From: Clavibacter tessellarius
GTDB taxonomy: Bacteria > Actinomycetota > Actinomycetes > Actinomycetales > Microbacteriaceae
Length of the DNA stretch: 35,300 nucleotides
Assembly: GCF_001618005.1 (NCBI RefSeq)
Contig: NZ_LQXA01000017.1
Location: 1-35,300, forward strand
Direction: 5' to 3'
The position numbers were made by a program, and so were the translations under genes. Shown in pieces: positions 14,261 through 25,185 of the stretch (its first letter is position 1; every line of letters starts with the position of its first letter). The notes below the pieces were generated by a model that did not search any database, was not told the DNA's origin, and worked only from the letters and a program-made list of their open reading frames with translations.

Positions 14261-14635
14261 GTGCCAACCATCCAGCAGCTGGTCCGCAAGGGCCGCACGC
14301 CCAAGGTCGTCAAGACCAAGGCGCCCGCCCTGAAGGCCAACCCGCAGCAGCGCGGCGTCTGCACCCGCGTGTACACGACCACGCCGAAGAAGCCGAACTC
14401 GGCTCTCCGCAAGGTCGCCCGCGTCAAGCTCAGCAACGGCCAGGAGGTGACGGCCTACATCCCCGGTGAGGGCCACAACCTGCAGGAGCACTCCATGGTG
14501 CTCGTCCGCGGCGGTCGCGTGAAGGACCTCCCCGGCGTGCGCTACAAGATCGTCCGCGGCGCGCTCGACACCCAGGCCGTGAAGAACCGCAAGCAGGCTC
14601 GCAGCCGGTACGGCGCGAAGATGGAGAAGAAGTAA
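14261..14635 (+). CDS. rpsL: 30S ribosomal protein S12
   Basis: This 124-residue protein of the decoding centre matches the usual actinobacterial length. The start is GTG with CGAGGAG (14247-14253) seven bases upstream. K43 in [12 protein letters not shown] and K88 in [12 protein letters not shown] are the residues whose change gives streptomycin resistance; both are the sensitive type. D89 is the usual methylthiolated aspartate. It is the first gene of the str operon, and its TAA overlaps the rpsG ATG by one base (TAATG), which indicates translational coupling. Confidence 0.99.
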   Translation: MPTIQQLVRKGRTPKVVKTKAPALKANPQQRGVCTRVYTTTPKKPNSALRKVARVKLSNGQEVTAYIPGEGHNLQEHSMVLVRGGRVKDLPGVRYKIVRGALDTQAVKNRKQARSRYGAKMEKK

Positions 14636-15105
14636 TGCCTCGCAAGGGTCCCGCCCCCAAGCGCCCTGTCGTCGCAGATCCCGTCTACGGTGCGCCGATC
14701 GTCAGCCAGCTCGTCAACAAGATCCTGCTCGACGGCAAGAAGGGCCTCGCCGAGAAGATCGTGTACGACGCCCTCGCCGGCGTCGCCGCCAAGAACGGCC
14801 AGGACGCCGTCGTCACGCTGAAGAAGGCGCTCGACAACGTCCGTCCGGCCCTCGAGGTGCGTTCGCGCCGCGTGGGTGGCTCCACCTACCAGGTGCCGAT
14901 CGAGGTCAAGCCGCACCGCGCGAACACCCTCGCGCTCCGCTGGCTCACGACGTACGCCAAGTCGCGTCGCGAGAAGACCATGACCGAGCGTCTCACCAAC
15001 GAGATCCTCGACGCATCCAACGGCCTCGGTGCCGCGGTCAAGCGCCGCGAGGACACCCACAAGATGGCCGAGTCGAACAAGGCCTTCGCGCACTACCGCT
15101 GGTAG
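14635..15105 (+). CDS. rpsG: 30S ribosomal protein S7
   Basis: This 156-residue protein starts the assembly of the 30S head by binding the 3' domain of 16S rRNA. It has the typical start [11 protein letters not shown] and the conserved segments [22 protein letters not shown], given here as [11 protein letters not shown] and [11 protein letters not shown], then [14 protein letters not shown] and the C-terminal NKAFAHYRW. The length is that of the family. It overlaps rpsL by one base and precedes fusA by 47 bases. In E. coli S7 represses the str operon by binding between rpsL and rpsG; with a one-base overlap here there is no such spacer, so any feedback must act elsewhere. Confidence 0.99.
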   Translation: MPRKGPAPKRPVVADPVYGAPIVSQLVNKILLDGKKGLAEKIVYDALAGVAAKNGQDAVVTLKKALDNVRPALEVRSRRVGGSTYQVPIEVKPHRANTLALRWLTTYAKSRREKTMTERLTNEILDASNGLGAAVKRREDTHKMAESNKAFAHYRW

Positions 15106-15152
15106 TCGTTCACCTCGTTCGACAGCACCACCAACCCCTTTCGGAGGAACCT

Positions 15153-17267
15153 GTGGCACAGGACGTGCTCACCGACCTGAACAAGGTCCGCAACATCGGC
15201 ATCATGGCTCACATCGATGCCGGCAAGACCACCACCACCGAGCGCATCCTGTTCTACACGGGCATCACTCACAAGATCGGCGAGGTCCACGACGGCGCCG
15301 CCACGATGGACTGGATGGCCCAGGAGCAGGAGCGCGGCATCACGATCACGTCCGCCGCGACGACGTGCTTCTGGAACAAGAACCAGATCAACATCATCGA
15401 CACCCCCGGGCACGTCGACTTCACCGTCGAGGTGGAGCGTTCGCTCCGCGTCCTCGACGGCGCGGTCGCCGTGTTCGACGGCAAGGAGGGCGTCGAGCCC
15501 CAGTCCGAGACGGTGTGGCGCCAGGCCGACAAGTACGACGTGCCGCGCATCTGCTTCGTCAACAAGATGGACAAGCTCGGTGCGGACTTCTACTTCACGG
15601 TCGACACCATCGTGAACCGCCTCGGCGCCAAGCCGCTGGTCATCCAGCTGCCCATCGGCGCCGAGAGCGGCTTCGAGGGCGTCATCGACCTGGTCGAGAT
15701 GCGCGCGCTCACGTGGCGCGGCGACTCCAAGGGAGACGTCGAGCTCGGTGCGAAGTACGAGATCGAGGAGATCCCCGCGGACCTGAAGGACAAGGCGGAC
15801 GAGTACCGGGCCAAGCTGCTCGAGACCGTCGCCGAGACCGACGACGCGCTGCTCGAGAAGTACTTCGGCGGCGAGGAGCTGACGGTGGCGGAGATCAAGG
15901 CCGCCATCCGCAAGCTCACCGTCAACAGCGAGATCTACCCCGTGCTGTGCGGCTCCGCGTTCAAGAACCGCGGCGTCCAGCCGATGCTCGACGCGGTGAT
16001 CGACTACCTCCCCAGCCCGCTCGACGTGCCCCCCATGGAGGGCCACGACGTGCGCGACGAGGAGAAGATCATCATCCGCAAGCCCGACGCGACCGAGCCG
16101 TTCTCGGCTCTCGCGTTCAAGGTCGCGGTGCACCCGTTCTTCGGCCGCCTCACGTACGTCCGGGTCTACTCGGGCACCATCGCGGGCGGCTCGCAGGTCA
16201 TCAACTCGACCAAGGGCAAGAAGGAGCGCATCGGCAAGATCTTCCAGATGCACTCCAACAAGGAGAACCCGGTCGACTCGGTCACCGCCGGTCACATCTA
16301 CGCGGTCATCGGCCTCAAGGACACGACCACGGGCGACACGCTCTGCGACCCGAGCGAGCAGATCGTGCTCGAGTCCATGACGTTCCCCGAGCCCGTCATC
16401 GAGGTCGCGATCGAGCCGAAGACGAAGGCCGACCAGGAGAAGCTGGGTGTCGCCATCCAGAAGCTCGCCGAGGAGGACCCGACCTTCCGCACCGAGCAGA
16501 ACCAGGAGACCGGTCAGACGGTCATCAAGGGCATGGGCGAGCTCCACCTCGACATCCTGGTCGACCGCATGAAGCGCGAGTTCAACGTCGAGGCGAACGT
16601 CGGCAAGCCGCAGGTCGCGTACCGCGAGACCATCCGAGGCACGGTCGACAAGCACGACTTCACCCACAAGAAGCAGACGGGTGGATCGGGCCAGTTCGCC
16701 AAGATCCAGATCAAGATCGAGCCCATGGAGGTGACCGCGGAGAAGACCTACGAGTTCGACAACAAGGTCACCGGCGGTCGCGTCCCGCGGGAGTACATCC
16801 CCTCGGTCGACGCGGGCATCCAGGACGCGCTCCAGGTCGGCGTCCTCGCCGGCTACCCGATGGTCGGCGTGAAGGCGACGCTGCTCGACGGCGCCGCGCA
16901 CGACGTCGACTCCTCGGAGATGGCGTTCAAGATCGCCGGCTCGATGGCCTTCAAGGAGGCCGCGCGCAAGGCGAAGCCCGTGCTGCTCGAGCCGCTCATG
17001 GCCGTCGAGGTCCGCACGCCCGAGGAGTACATGGGCGACGTCATCGGCGACCTGAACTCGCGGCGCGGGCAGATCCAGGCGATGGAGGACGCCAGCGGTG
17101 TGAAGGTCATCACCGCGAACGTCCCCCTGTCGGAGATGTTCGGCTACGTCGGCGACCTGAGGAGCAAGACCTCGGGCCGCGCGGTGTACTCGATGAGCTT
17201 CGGCAGCTACGCCGAGGTCCCGAAGGCTGTCGCCGACGAGATCGTCCAGAAGAACAAGGGCGAGTAG
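15153..17267 (+). CDS. fusA: Elongation factor G
   Basis: This 704-residue translocase GTPase has all five domains. The P-loop AHIDAGKT is at 19-26, the switch I region includes [11 protein letters not shown], the switch II DTPGHVD is at 83-89, and the NKMD base-specificity motif is at 137-140. Domain III and V motifs (for example [17 protein letters not shown] and [12 protein letters not shown]) are intact. The start is GTG with GGAGGA about nine bases upstream. It is the canonical EF-G: it sits in the str operon and has the full GTPase set. It is followed by a 112-base gap with a hairpin and then tuf. Confidence 0.99.
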   Translation: MAQDVLTDLNKVRNIGIMAHIDAGKTTTTERILFYTGITHKIGEVHDGAATMDWMAQEQERGITITSAATTCFWNKNQINIIDTPGHVDFTVEVERSLRVLDGAVAVFDGKEGVEPQSETVWRQADKYDVPRICFVNKMDKLGADFYFTVDTIVNRLGAKPLVIQLPIGAESGFEGVIDLVEMRALTWRGDSKGDVELGAKYEIEEIPADLKDKADEYRAKLLETVAETDDALLEKYFGGEELTVAEIKAAIRKLTVNSEIYPVLCGSAFKNRGVQPMLDAVIDYLPSPLDVPPMEGHDVRDEEKIIIRKPDATEPFSALAFKVAVHPFFGRLTYVRVYSGTIAGGSQVINSTKGKKERIGKIFQMHSNKENPVDSVTAGHIYAVIGLKDTTTGDTLCDPSEQIVLESMTFPEPVIEVAIEPKTKADQEKLGVAIQKLAEEDPTFRTEQNQETGQTVIKGMGELHLDILVDRMKREFNVEANVGKPQVAYRETIRGTVDKHDFTHKKQTGGSGQFAKIQIKIEPMEVTAEKTYEFDNKVTGGRVPREYIPSVDAGIQDALQVGVLAGYPMVGVKATLLDGAAHDVDSSEMAFKIAGSMAFKEAARKAKPVLLEPLMAVEVRTPEEYMGDVIGDLNSRRGQIQAMEDASGVKVITANVPLSEMFGYVGDLRSKTSGRAVYSMSFGSYAEVPKAVADEIVQKNKGE

Positions 17268-17299
17268 CCCTCCAGTTCGAGCGGCATCCGCCGTTTCAG

Positions 17300-17351
17300 T
17301 ACCATAAGCAAGATCTCCAACACGCAGGGCGTCCGGGAACACCGGACGCCC
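17300..17351 (+). promoter_or_regulatory. fusA-tuf intergenic element: possible -10 and a strong hairpin
   Basis: TACCAT (17300-17305) fits TAnnnT, with only a poor TTCGAG 18 bases before it, so a separate tuf promoter is possible but weak. A perfect 10-bp hairpin GGGCGTCCGG-GAACA-CCGGACGCCC follows at 17327-17351. The next bases are CGCAACC, with no T-run. The hairpin is 28 bases before the tuf GTG and could be a processing, stability or attenuation element. Confidence 0.45.
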
Positions 17352-17379
17352 CGCAACCGAGTCCTGAGGAGGACCCACA

Positions 17380-18573
<1,194 letters not shown>

Positions 18574-18597
18574 CACCCCGCACCACCAGCACCACCT

Positions 18598-18634
18598 CCG
18601 ACAGGGTCGGGCCGTCATGGCCCGGCCCTGTCGG
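18598..18634 (+). terminator. str operon terminator
   Basis: A 16-bp stem with one G-T pair (arms 18598-18613 and 18619-18634) closes on the loop GTCAT. The outer arms are CCGACAGGG and CCCTGTCGG. It is followed by CCGTTA. It lies 25 bases after the tuf stop. Confidence 0.85.
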
Positions 18635-18718
18635 CCGTTAACCGGCGACGGAGATCACGGGCTCCTGCGGATGGGGGCGCCTGATCGATCGTGGGCTAAC
18701 GAACGGTGTCCCGGCGCG

Positions 18719-18724
18719 TAGGTT
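18719..18724 (+). promoter_or_regulatory. Candidate -10 box for a leaderless topoisomerase transcript
   Basis: TAGGTT is followed by CGAGGG (six bases) and the ATG at 18731. The -35 position (18696-18701) reads CTAACG, a partial match only. The spacing would place the transcription start at the ATG. Confidence 0.5.
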
Positions 18725-18730
18725 CGAGGG

Positions 18731-19699
18731 ATGGTCAGACTCCGGCGCAGCGACGCCACCGGCAAGGGCTACACGCGCAAGCGCTCCGGCACGGGCTGGA
18801 CCTACCTCGACTCCGACGGGAACCGCGTCACCGACCGGGCGCTGCGGGCGCGCATGGAGCACCTCGGCATCCCGCCCGCGTGGACCGACGTGTGGATCGC
18901 GCCGTACGAGAACGGGCACGTGCAGGCCACGGGAATGGACAGCGCGGGCCGACGGCAGTACATCTACCACCCGACCTGGCGCGAGCAGAAGGACCGGATC
19001 AAGTTCGACCGCGCCCTGCAGCTCGCCGAGTCGCTCCCGGCCGCGCGCCGCCAGGTCACGATGCACCTCCGTCAGGACGGCTTCACGCGCGAGCGCGCGC
19101 TGGCCGCCGGCTTCCGGATGCTCGACACGGGCAGCCTCCGGGTGGGCAGCGAGCGCTACACGGAGTCGAACGGCAGCCACGGGCTGTCCACGCTCCTCTG
19201 CTCGCACGTGACGATCCACGGTGACACCGTCCACCTCGAGTTCCCCGCGAAGAGCGGGCAGGAGTGGTCGAGCGACATCCGGGACGCCGACCTCGTGAAG
19301 GCCATCCGGGGCCTCAAGCGCCGCGGCCCGAACGCGCGGCTGCTGGCCTACGAGGACGGCCGCACGTGGCACCCGCTGGGGGCCGCGGACATCAACGACT
19401 ACGTGCGCGAGCGGACGGGCGGCGAGTTCACCGCGAAGGACTTCCGCACCCTGCACGGCACGGTCGCCGCGGCGATCAGCCTCGCGAAGCACGGGCCGGA
19501 GCCGACCAAGGGCAAGCGGCAGCGGGCGCTCGCGCAGGCCTACCGCGACGCGGCGGAGGTGCTGAGCAACACCCCGACCATCGCGAAGAACAGCTACGTG
19601 GACCCGCGCCTCGTCGACGAGTACGTGCACGGCCGGACCATCGATCCGCAGCGCACCGCGTCGGGCGAGACGGAGCTCCGGGTGCTGCTGTTCCGGTGA
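18731..19699 (+). CDS. DNA topoisomerase IB (poxvirus-like)
   Basis: This 322-residue enzyme relaxes supercoiled DNA by nicking one strand through a 3'-phosphotyrosine, without ATP. Catalytic residues can be placed: R137 in SLRVGSERY, K174 in FPAKSGQ, R239 in KDFRTLHGT, N280 in LSNTPTIAKNSY and the nucleophile Y289. Vaccinia has His where N280 stands; Asn is what I recall for the bacterial branch (for example Deinococcus radiodurans), so this is not a defect. The N-terminal domain (GYTRKRSGTGWTYLDSDG) and the C-terminal catalytic domain are both complete. It lies alone between the str terminator and the S10 leader. Such genes are accessory, not essential, and have a patchy spread in actinobacteria. 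Confidence 0.93.
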   Translation: MVRLRRSDATGKGYTRKRSGTGWTYLDSDGNRVTDRALRARMEHLGIPPAWTDVWIAPYENGHVQATGMDSAGRRQYIYHPTWREQKDRIKFDRALQLAESLPAARRQVTMHLRQDGFTRERALAAGFRMLDTGSLRVGSERYTESNGSHGLSTLLCSHVTIHGDTVHLEFPAKSGQEWSSDIRDADLVKAIRGLKRRGPNARLLAYEDGRTWHPLGAADINDYVRERTGGEFTAKDFRTLHGTVAAAISLAKHGPEPTKGKRQRALAQAYRDAAEVLSNTPTIAKNSYVDPRLVDEYVHGRTIDPQRTASGETELRVLLFR

Positions 19700-20138
19700 C
19701 CCGACGGGGGCCGGGAGCCGGCTGGGCGGAGGCGGCGTGAGGCCCGGAATCACGGGGGAGCGGGCGCGACACGCCCGGGTTGCACGCATGGCCGGACTGT
19801 GACAAACTCGTCTAGTTCAACATTCCGGTGCACGCCGCCCTGCGCGCGAGACACCGGATCACTGCCAGGCAGTGCATAGCCGCCCGGAGCGCACGTCGCT
19901 CCCTGGGCAGGTTAGGCCGCGGGCAGCAGAGCAGAGGCACACGACACCCACCGGATGAGCACCGCTCGTCCGCGCCCGCATGCGGGCGGGTGCACGAGCT
20001 GCCCGAGGCCGCGTCCCACGATGCGCGCCCGGGTGCACCACGGATCGGCGCGCCACGAGGCGCACCGCTCCGAGCGAGGGACACACGCGTCCAATACGGT
20101 CCGAGGCCGCATGACGCACGAAAGAGAGAGAGTCACGC
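19700..20138 (+). promoter_or_regulatory. S10 operon upstream region and long structured leader
   Basis: No gene is supported in these 439 bases. Candidate promoter boxes are TTGCAC (19780-19785) and CAAACT (19803-19808), 17 bases apart, and a proximal TACGGT (20095-20100); each is weak. Inverted repeats are dense: CACTG-CCAGG-CAGTG (19860-19874), a 9-bp stem with a two-base bulge (19882-19908), a perfect 16-base palindrome CGCCCGCATGCGGGCG (19973-19988), and CGCTC-C-GAGCG near 20066-20076. GGGTGCAC is repeated at 19988-19995 and 20031-20038. From the distal promoter the leader would be about 325 nt. The ribosome site before rpsJ is the loose AAGAGAGAGAG. Confidence 0.4.
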
Positions 20139-20447
20139 ATGGCGGGACAGAAGATCCGCATCCGACTTAAGTCGTACGACCACTCGGTCATCGACTCCTC
20201 GGCCCGGAAGATCGTCGACACGGTGACCCGCGCGGGCGCCACGGTCGTCGGCCCGGTGCCGCTGCCCACGGAGAAGAACGTGATCTGCGTGATCCGTTCC
20301 CCCCACAAGTACAAGGACAGCCGCGAGCACTTCGAGATGCGCACGCACAAGCGTCTGATCGACATCGTCGACCCGACGCCGAAGGCGGTCGACTCGCTCA
20401 TGCGACTCGACCTCCCGGCCGACGTCAACATCGAGATCAAGCTCTAA
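20139..20447 (+). CDS. rpsJ: 30S ribosomal protein S10 (NusE)
   Basis: This 102-residue protein has the normal family length. It is part of the 30S head and also the NusE partner of NusB in antitermination. Typical segments are [24 protein letters not shown] and [19 protein letters not shown]. The start is ATG 20139 with a purine run (GAGAGAG) as ribosome site. It opens the S10/spc run and follows a long structured leader, which is the likely control point for the operon. Confidence 0.99.
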   Translation: MAGQKIRIRLKSYDHSVIDSSARKIVDTVTRAGATVVGPVPLPTEKNVICVIRSPHKYKDSREHFEMRTHKRLIDIVDPTPKAVDSLMRLDLPADVNIEIKL

Positions 20448-20455
20448 GGGAACCC

Positions 20456-21109
20456 ATGTCTACCGCTAACAGGACTTTCACCGGTCTGCTCGGCACGAAG
20501 CTGGGCATGACGCAGGTGTGGGACGAGAACAACAAGCTCATCCCCGTGACCGTCGTCCAGATCACCCCGAACGTCGTCACCCAGGTGCGCACGCCCGAGG
20601 TCGACGGCTACGGCGCGATCCAGATCGCCTACGGCCAGATCGACCCGCGCAAGGCCGACAAGCCGAGCACCGGCCACTTCGACAAGGCCGGCGTCACGCC
20701 GCGCCGCCACCTCACCGAGGTCCGCACCGCCGACTTCGCCGAGTACACGCTCGGCCAGGAGATCACGGTCGGCGCCTTCGAGGTCGGCGCCAAGGTCGAC
20801 GTCGTCGGCACCAGCAAGGGCAAGGGCTTCGCCGGCGTCATGAAGCGCCACAACTTCCGGGGCGACAACGCCTCGCACGGTGCGCACCGCAACCACCGCA
20901 AGGCCGGCTCCATCGGCGCCTCCTCGACCCCCAGCCGTGTCTTCAAGGGCATGCGCATGGCCGGTCGCATGGGCGGCGAGCGCGTCACCGTGCTGAACCT
21001 CGTCGTCCACAGCGTGGACGCCGAGAAGGGCCTCCTGCTCGTCAAGGGCGCAGTGCCCGGCGCGCGTGGCCGCATCGTCTTCGTCCGCAACGCAGTGAAG
21101 GGGAAGTAG
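20456..21109 (+). CDS. rplC: 50S ribosomal protein L3
   Basis: This 217-residue early-assembly protein reaches toward the peptidyl-transferase centre. The N-terminal [15 protein letters not shown] and the internal extension [21 protein letters not shown], given here as [15 protein letters not shown] then DNASHG, are diagnostic, as is the later [17 protein letters not shown]. The length is normal for the family. It follows rpsJ after eight bases, with AAGGGAA as ribosome site, and is followed by rplD after two bases. Confidence 0.99.
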   Translation: MSTANRTFTGLLGTKLGMTQVWDENNKLIPVTVVQITPNVVTQVRTPEVDGYGAIQIAYGQIDPRKADKPSTGHFDKAGVTPRRHLTEVRTADFAEYTLGQEITVGAFEVGAKVDVVGTSKGKGFAGVMKRHNFRGDNASHGAHRNHRKAGSIGASSTPSRVFKGMRMAGRMGGERVTVLNLVVHSVDAEKGLLLVKGAVPGARGRIVFVRNAVKGK

Positions 21110-21111
21110 TC

Positions 21112-21768
21112 ATGGCTACCGACACCCAGCTCGACGTCCTCGACGCGACCGGTGCAGTCACCGGCTCCGTCGACCTGCCCGCGTCGATCTTCGACGTGCA
21201 GACCAACGTCCCGCTCATCCACCAGGTCGTCGTCGCCCAGCTCGCCGCGGCGCGCCAGGGAACGCACAAGACCAAGGGCCGCGGCGAGGTCTCCGGCGCC
21301 GGCCGCAAGCCGTTCAAGCAGAAGGGCACCGGCCGCGCTCGTCAGGGCTCCATCCGCGCGCCCCAGATGACCGGCGGTGGCATCGTCCACGGCCCGACGC
21401 CCCGCAGCTACGCGCAGCGCACCCCCAAGAAGATGATCGCCGCGGCTCTCCTCGGCGCCCTCTCCGACCGCGCGCGCGGCGCCCGCCTCCACGTCATCGA
21501 GAGCCTCTCCGCCGGAGACGTCCCCTCGACGAAGACCGTGGTCGCGCTGCTCGAGGGCATCGCCACGAGCAAGCACGTGCTCATCGTCCTGGAGCGCACC
21601 GACGAGGTCAGCCTCCGCAGCGTGCGCAACATCCCGACGGTCCACGTGCTGTCCTACGACCAGCTCAACGCGTACGACGTGCTCGTGAGCGACGACATCG
21701 TCTTCACGAAGGGCGCGTTCGACGCGTTCGTCGAGTCGAAGACGGCCAAGGAAGAGGTTGCCGCATGA
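21112..21768 (+). CDS. rplD: 50S ribosomal protein L4
   Basis: This 218-residue protein lines the exit tunnel with L22. The frame is open far upstream through rplC, but ATG 21112 gives the proper N-terminus ([11 protein letters not shown]) two bases after the rplC stop. The tunnel loop is at about residues 50-100 ([20 protein letters not shown], then [13 protein letters not shown]). That loop is where macrolide-resistance changes occur, and I see no unusual residue. In E. coli L4 represses the S10 operon; whether it does so here through the long leader is unknown. Its stop overlaps the rplW start (ATGA). Confidence 0.99.
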   Translation: MATDTQLDVLDATGAVTGSVDLPASIFDVQTNVPLIHQVVVAQLAAARQGTHKTKGRGEVSGAGRKPFKQKGTGRARQGSIRAPQMTGGGIVHGPTPRSYAQRTPKKMIAAALLGALSDRARGARLHVIESLSAGDVPSTKTVVALLEGIATSKHVLIVLERTDEVSLRSVRNIPTVHVLSYDQLNAYDVLVSDDIVFTKGAFDAFVESKTAKEEVAA

Positions 21769-22064
21769 GCGCCACCCAGAAGGACCCCCGCGACATCATC
21801 ATCGCGCCGGTCGTCTCCGAGAAGAGCTACGGCCTGATCGACCAGGGCAAGTACACGTTCATCGTGGACCCCCGCTCGAACAAGACGGAGATCAAGCTCG
21901 CGATCGAGAAGATCTTCGGCGTGCAGGTGGCGTCGGTCAACACGCTCAACAAGCAGGGCAAGACCCGCCGGACCAAGTTCGGGATGGGCAAGCGCAAGGA
22001 CACCAAGCGCGCCATCGTCTCCCTCAAGTCGGGCTCCATCGACATCTTCACGACCGTCGGCTGA
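21765..22064 (+). CDS. rplW: 50S ribosomal protein L23
   Basis: This 99-residue protein lies at the tunnel exit and is the docking site for trigger factor and SRP. Typical segments are [37 protein letters not shown] and the globular end [16 protein letters not shown]. The length is that of the family. The start overlaps the rplD stop by four bases (ATGA), so translation is coupled. Confidence 0.99.
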   Translation: MSATQKDPRDIIIAPVVSEKSYGLIDQGKYTFIVDPRSNKTEIKLAIEKIFGVQVASVNTLNKQGKTRRTKFGMGKRKDTKRAIVSLKSGSIDIFTTVG

Positions 22065-22086
22065 GACCGGGACTAGGAAAACACCA

Positions 22087-22926
22087 ATGGCCATTCGCAA
22101 GTACAAGCCCACGACCCCGGGTCGTCGCGGTTCGTCCGTCGCCGACTTCGTGGAGATCACGCGCTCGACGCCCGAGAAGTCGCTGCTGCGCCCCCTCTCC
22201 AAGACCGGTGGACGCAACAACCAGGGCCGCATCACCACGCGTCACATCGGTGGCGGCCACAAGCGCCAGTACCGGGTCATCGACTTCAAGCGCAACGACA
22301 AGGACGGCGTCCTCGCCACCGTCGCGCACATCGAGTACGACCCCAACCGCACGGCGCGCATCGCGCTCCTGCACTTCATCGACGGCACGAAGCGCTACAT
22401 CCTCGCGCCGAACAAGCTGCAGCAGGGCGACAAGATCGAGTCCGGCGCCCTGGCCGACATCAAGCCGGGCAACAACCTGCCGCTGCGCAACATCCCGACG
22501 GGTACCGTCATCCACGCCATCGAGCTCCGCCCCGGTGGCGGCGCGAAGATGGCCCGCTCCGCCGGCGCATCCGTGCGCCTCGTGGCGAAGGACGGCCCCT
22601 ACGCCCAGCTGCGCCTGCCCTCCGGCGAGATCCGGAACGTCGATGCGCGCTGCCGCGCGACCATCGGCGAGGTCGGCAACGCCGAGCAGTCGAACATCAA
22701 CTGGGGCAAGGCCGGCCGCATGCGCTGGAAGGGCGTCCGCCCGACCGTCCGCGGTGTCGCCATGAACCCGGTCGACCACCCGCACGGTGGTGGTGAGGGC
22801 AAGACCTCCGGTGGACGCCACCCGGTCAGCCCGTGGGGCCAGAAGGAAGGCCGCACGCGCCACATCAACAAGCCCAGCGACAAGCTCATCGTTCGCCGCC
22901 GCAACGCCGGCAAGAAGCGCAAGTAG
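22087..22926 (+). CDS. rplB: 50S ribosomal protein L2
   Basis: This 279-residue protein is central to subunit joining and peptidyl-transferase activity. It starts [17 protein letters not shown] and contains the diagnostic [17 protein letters not shown] with the conserved His, followed by [15 protein letters not shown] and a basic tail ([10 protein letters not shown]). The length is that of the family. It lies 22 bases after rplW with a modest ribosome site, AGGAAAA, and 12 bases before rpsS. Confidence 0.99.
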   Translation: MAIRKYKPTTPGRRGSSVADFVEITRSTPEKSLLRPLSKTGGRNNQGRITTRHIGGGHKRQYRVIDFKRNDKDGVLATVAHIEYDPNRTARIALLHFIDGTKRYILAPNKLQQGDKIESGALADIKPGNNLPLRNIPTGTVIHAIELRPGGGAKMARSAGASVRLVAKDGPYAQLRLPSGEIRNVDARCRATIGEVGNAEQSNINWGKAGRMRWKGVRPTVRGVAMNPVDHPHGGGEGKTSGGRHPVSPWGQKEGRTRHINKPSDKLIVRRRNAGKKRK

Positions 22927-22938
22927 GAGTTGTAGAAG

Positions 22939-23220
22939 ATGCCACGCAGTCTGAAGAAGGGCCCCTTCGTCGACGACCACCTGCTCCGCAAGGTGATCTC
23001 GGCGAACGAGGCCAGCAGCAAGAACGTGATCAAGACCTGGTCGCGCCGATCGATGATCATCCCGGCGATGCTGGGTCACACCATCGCGGTGCACGACGGT
23101 CGCAAGCACACCCCGGTGTTCATCACCGAGTCGATGGTGGGCCACAAGCTCGGCGAGTTCGCTCTCACGCGCACCTTCCGCGGCCACGTGAAGGACGACA
23201 AGAAGGGTCGTCGTCGCTAA
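22939..23220 (+). CDS. rpsS: 30S ribosomal protein S19
   Basis: This 93-residue protein of the 30S head pairs with S13. Its start [18 protein letters not shown] and the core [19 protein letters not shown] are typical, followed by the S19 signature region [17 protein letters not shown]. The length is normal. AGGAG lies about ten bases before the ATG. It is followed by rplV after 25 bases. Confidence 0.99.
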   Translation: MPRSLKKGPFVDDHLLRKVISANEASSKNVIKTWSRRSMIIPAMLGHTIAVHDGRKHTPVFITESMVGHKLGEFALTRTFRGHVKDDKKGRRR

Positions 23221-23245
23221 CGCGGCGACGAGAAGGAGGAGAGAA

Positions 23246-23638
23246 ATGGTGGAGTCGATCGCACGCGTGCGTCACATCCGCGTCACCCCCCAGAAGGCCC
23301 GTCGTGTCGTGGACATGATCCGCGGGAAGCAGGCCGAGGAGGCCCTGGCCATCCTGAAGTTCGCGCCCCAGGGCGCGAGCGAGCCGGTGTACAAGCTGGT
23401 GGCCTCGGCCATGGCGAACGCGCGGGTCAAGGCCGACGCGTCCAACAGCTTCCTGGCCGAGCAGGACCTCTACATCGCCAAGGCGTTCGTGGACGAGGGC
23501 ACCACCCTCAAGCGGTTCCAGCCGCGCGCACAGGGTCGCGCATTCCGTATCAACAAGCGCACCAGCCACATCACGGTCGTCCTCGCGACGCCGGATGAGG
23601 CGGACGTGGCGACGACCACGAAGAAGGCGAGCAAGTAA
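23246..23638 (+). CDS. rplV: 50S ribosomal protein L22
   Basis: This 130-residue tunnel protein binds several 23S domains. It has the N-terminal [20 protein letters not shown] and the long beta hairpin ending in [20 protein letters not shown] that reaches into the tunnel. A short disordered tail ([11 protein letters not shown]) follows the core of about 115 residues. The ribosome site AAGGAGGAG is excellent. Its TAA overlaps the rpsC ATG by one base. Confidence 0.99.
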   Translation: MVESIARVRHIRVTPQKARRVVDMIRGKQAEEALAILKFAPQGASEPVYKLVASAMANARVKADASNSFLAEQDLYIAKAFVDEGTTLKRFQPRAQGRAFRINKRTSHITVVLATPDEADVATTTKKASK

Positions 23639-24435
23639 TGGGACAGAAGGTCAACCCGTACGGGTTCCGTCTCGGGATCACCACCGACCACGTGTCGCGC
23701 TGGTTCTCGGACAGCACGAAGAAGGGGCAGCGTTACAGCGACTACGTCGCCGAGGACGTGCGCATCCGCACCATGCTCAAGACGAGCCTCGACCGCGCCG
23801 GTGTGGCGCGCATCGAGATCGAGCGCACCCGTGACCGCGTCCGCGTGGACATCTACACGGCGCGCCCGGGCATCGTCATCGGACGCCGCGGCGTCGAGGC
23901 CGAGCGCATCCGCGCCGACCTCGAGAAGCTCACGGGCAAGCAGATCCAGCTCAACATCCTCGAGGTGAAGAACCCCGAGGCCGAGGCTCAGCTGGTCGCC
24001 CAGGGCATCGCCGAGCAGCTGGCGGGTCGCGTGGCCTTCCGCCGCGCGATGCGCAAGGGCCTGCAGGGCGCGCAGCGCGCCGGCGCCAAGGGCGTCCGCA
24101 TCCAGGTGTCCGGCCGTCTCGGCGGCGCCGAGATGAGCCGGTCGGAGTTCTACCGCGAGGGCCGCGTGCCGCTGCACACCCTCCGCGCGAACATCGACTA
24201 CGGCTTCTACGAGGCCCGCACCTCCTTCGGCCGCATCGGCGTGAAGGTCTGGGTCTACAAGGGCGACATCACGAACAAGGATCTCGCTCGCGAGCAGGCG
24301 AACCAGAAGTCGTCCCGCCCCGAGCGCCGTAACGACCGTTCCGACGGTCGGACCGGGGACCGCCGCACCAACGCGCCGCGCACCGCGCCGGCCGCCGAGG
24401 CAGCGCCGGTCGCCGCAGCAGGAGTTGAGGCGTAA
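23638..24435 (+). CDS. rpsC: 30S ribosomal protein S3
   Basis: This 265-residue protein is at the mRNA entry channel, where S3, S4 and S5 form the helicase. The KH domain contains [17 protein letters not shown], and the C-terminal domain has [20 protein letters not shown]. After about residue 215 comes a low-complexity basic and then Ala-rich tail ([17 protein letters not shown] to the end AAGVEA), longer than E. coli S3 at 233 residues. The start overlaps the rplV stop (TAATG). It is followed by rplP after two bases. Confidence 0.99.
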   Translation: MGQKVNPYGFRLGITTDHVSRWFSDSTKKGQRYSDYVAEDVRIRTMLKTSLDRAGVARIEIERTRDRVRVDIYTARPGIVIGRRGVEAERIRADLEKLTGKQIQLNILEVKNPEAEAQLVAQGIAEQLAGRVAFRRAMRKGLQGAQRAGAKGVRIQVSGRLGGAEMSRSEFYREGRVPLHTLRANIDYGFYEARTSFGRIGVKVWVYKGDITNKDLAREQANQKSSRPERRNDRSDGRTGDRRTNAPRTAPAAEAAPVAAAGVEA

Positions 24436-24437
24436 CC

Positions 24438-24857
24438 ATGTTGATCCCCCGCAAGCTCAAGCACCGCAAGCAGCACCACCCGGGTCGAACCGGTCACGCG
24501 ACGGGCGGCACCGTGGTGTCGTTCGGCGAGTACGGCATCCAGGCCCTCACGCCCGCCTACGTCACGAACCGGCAGATCGAGTCCGCTCGAATCGCCATGA
24601 CGCGTCACGTCAAGCGCGGCGGCAAGGTGTACATCAACATCTTCCCCGACCGCCCGATCACCAAGAAGCCCGCCGAGACCCGCATGGGTTCCGGCAAGGG
24701 CTCGGTCGAATGGTGGGTCGCGAACGTCAAGCCGGGCCGCGTGCTCTTCGAGCTCTCCGGAGTCGACGAGGTCACGGCGCGCGAGGCGCTCACCCGGGCC
24801 ATCCACAAGCTGCCCCTCAAGGCACGCATCATCAAGCGCGAGGAAGGCGACGCATAA
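24438..24857 (+). CDS. rplP: 50S ribosomal protein L16
   Basis: This 139-residue protein organises the A-site tRNA on the 50S. It has [17 protein letters not shown] at the start and the diagnostic [19 protein letters not shown]; the Arg of RMGSGKG is the site hydroxylated in E. coli. The length is normal. It begins two bases after rpsC, and its TAA overlaps the rpmC ATG by one base. Confidence 0.99.
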   Translation: MLIPRKLKHRKQHHPGRTGHATGGTVVSFGEYGIQALTPAYVTNRQIESARIAMTRHVKRGGKVYINIFPDRPITKKPAETRMGSGKGSVEWWVANVKPGRVLFELSGVDEVTAREALTRAIHKLPLKARIIKREEGDA

Positions 24858-25183
24858 TGGCGATCGGTTCCAAGGAGCTCGCCCCCGTCGAGCTGGACAC
24901 TTTCGAGGACGAGCGACTCGTCGAAGAGCTGAAGAAGGCCAAGGAGGAGCTGTTCAACCTGCGCTTCCAGTCGGCCACCGGTCAGCTCGACAGCCACGGC
25001 CGCCTGCGCGCCGTCAAGCGCGACATCGCTCGGATCTACACGGTCATCCGCGAGCGCGAGCTGGGCATCCGTCCCACGCCCGCCCCCGTCGAGGTCCCCG
25101 AGAAGCCCGAGAAGAAGAAGGCGACGAAGAAGGCCGCGAAGGCCGACGACGCCGCCGTCACCGAGAAGGCTGAGGAGGCTTGA
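24857..25183 (+). CDS. rpmC: 50S ribosomal protein L29 with C-terminal extension
   Basis: The first 75 or so residues are a normal L29: an N-terminal helix with [20 protein letters not shown] and the second helix [19 protein letters not shown]. The protein has 108 residues against 60-70 in most bacteria. The extra 35 are a Lys/Ala/Glu-rich disordered tail ([17 protein letters not shown]). L29 lies at the tunnel exit, so the tail would project near emerging chains. The start is ATG 24857, overlapping the rplP stop, although the frame is open further up. The stop is followed directly by rpsQ. Confidence 0.97.
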   Translation: MAIGSKELAPVELDTFEDERLVEELKKAKEELFNLRFQSATGQLDSHGRLRAVKRDIARIYTVIRERELGIRPTPAPVEVPEKPEKKKATKKAAKADDAAVTEKAEEA

Positions 25184-25185
25184 TC

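Noticed and set aside
18719-18730. GGTTCGAG resembling a tRNA T-loop
   Set aside because: There are no matching acceptor, D or anticodon arms around it; the bases are better read as a -10 box before the topoisomerase ATG.
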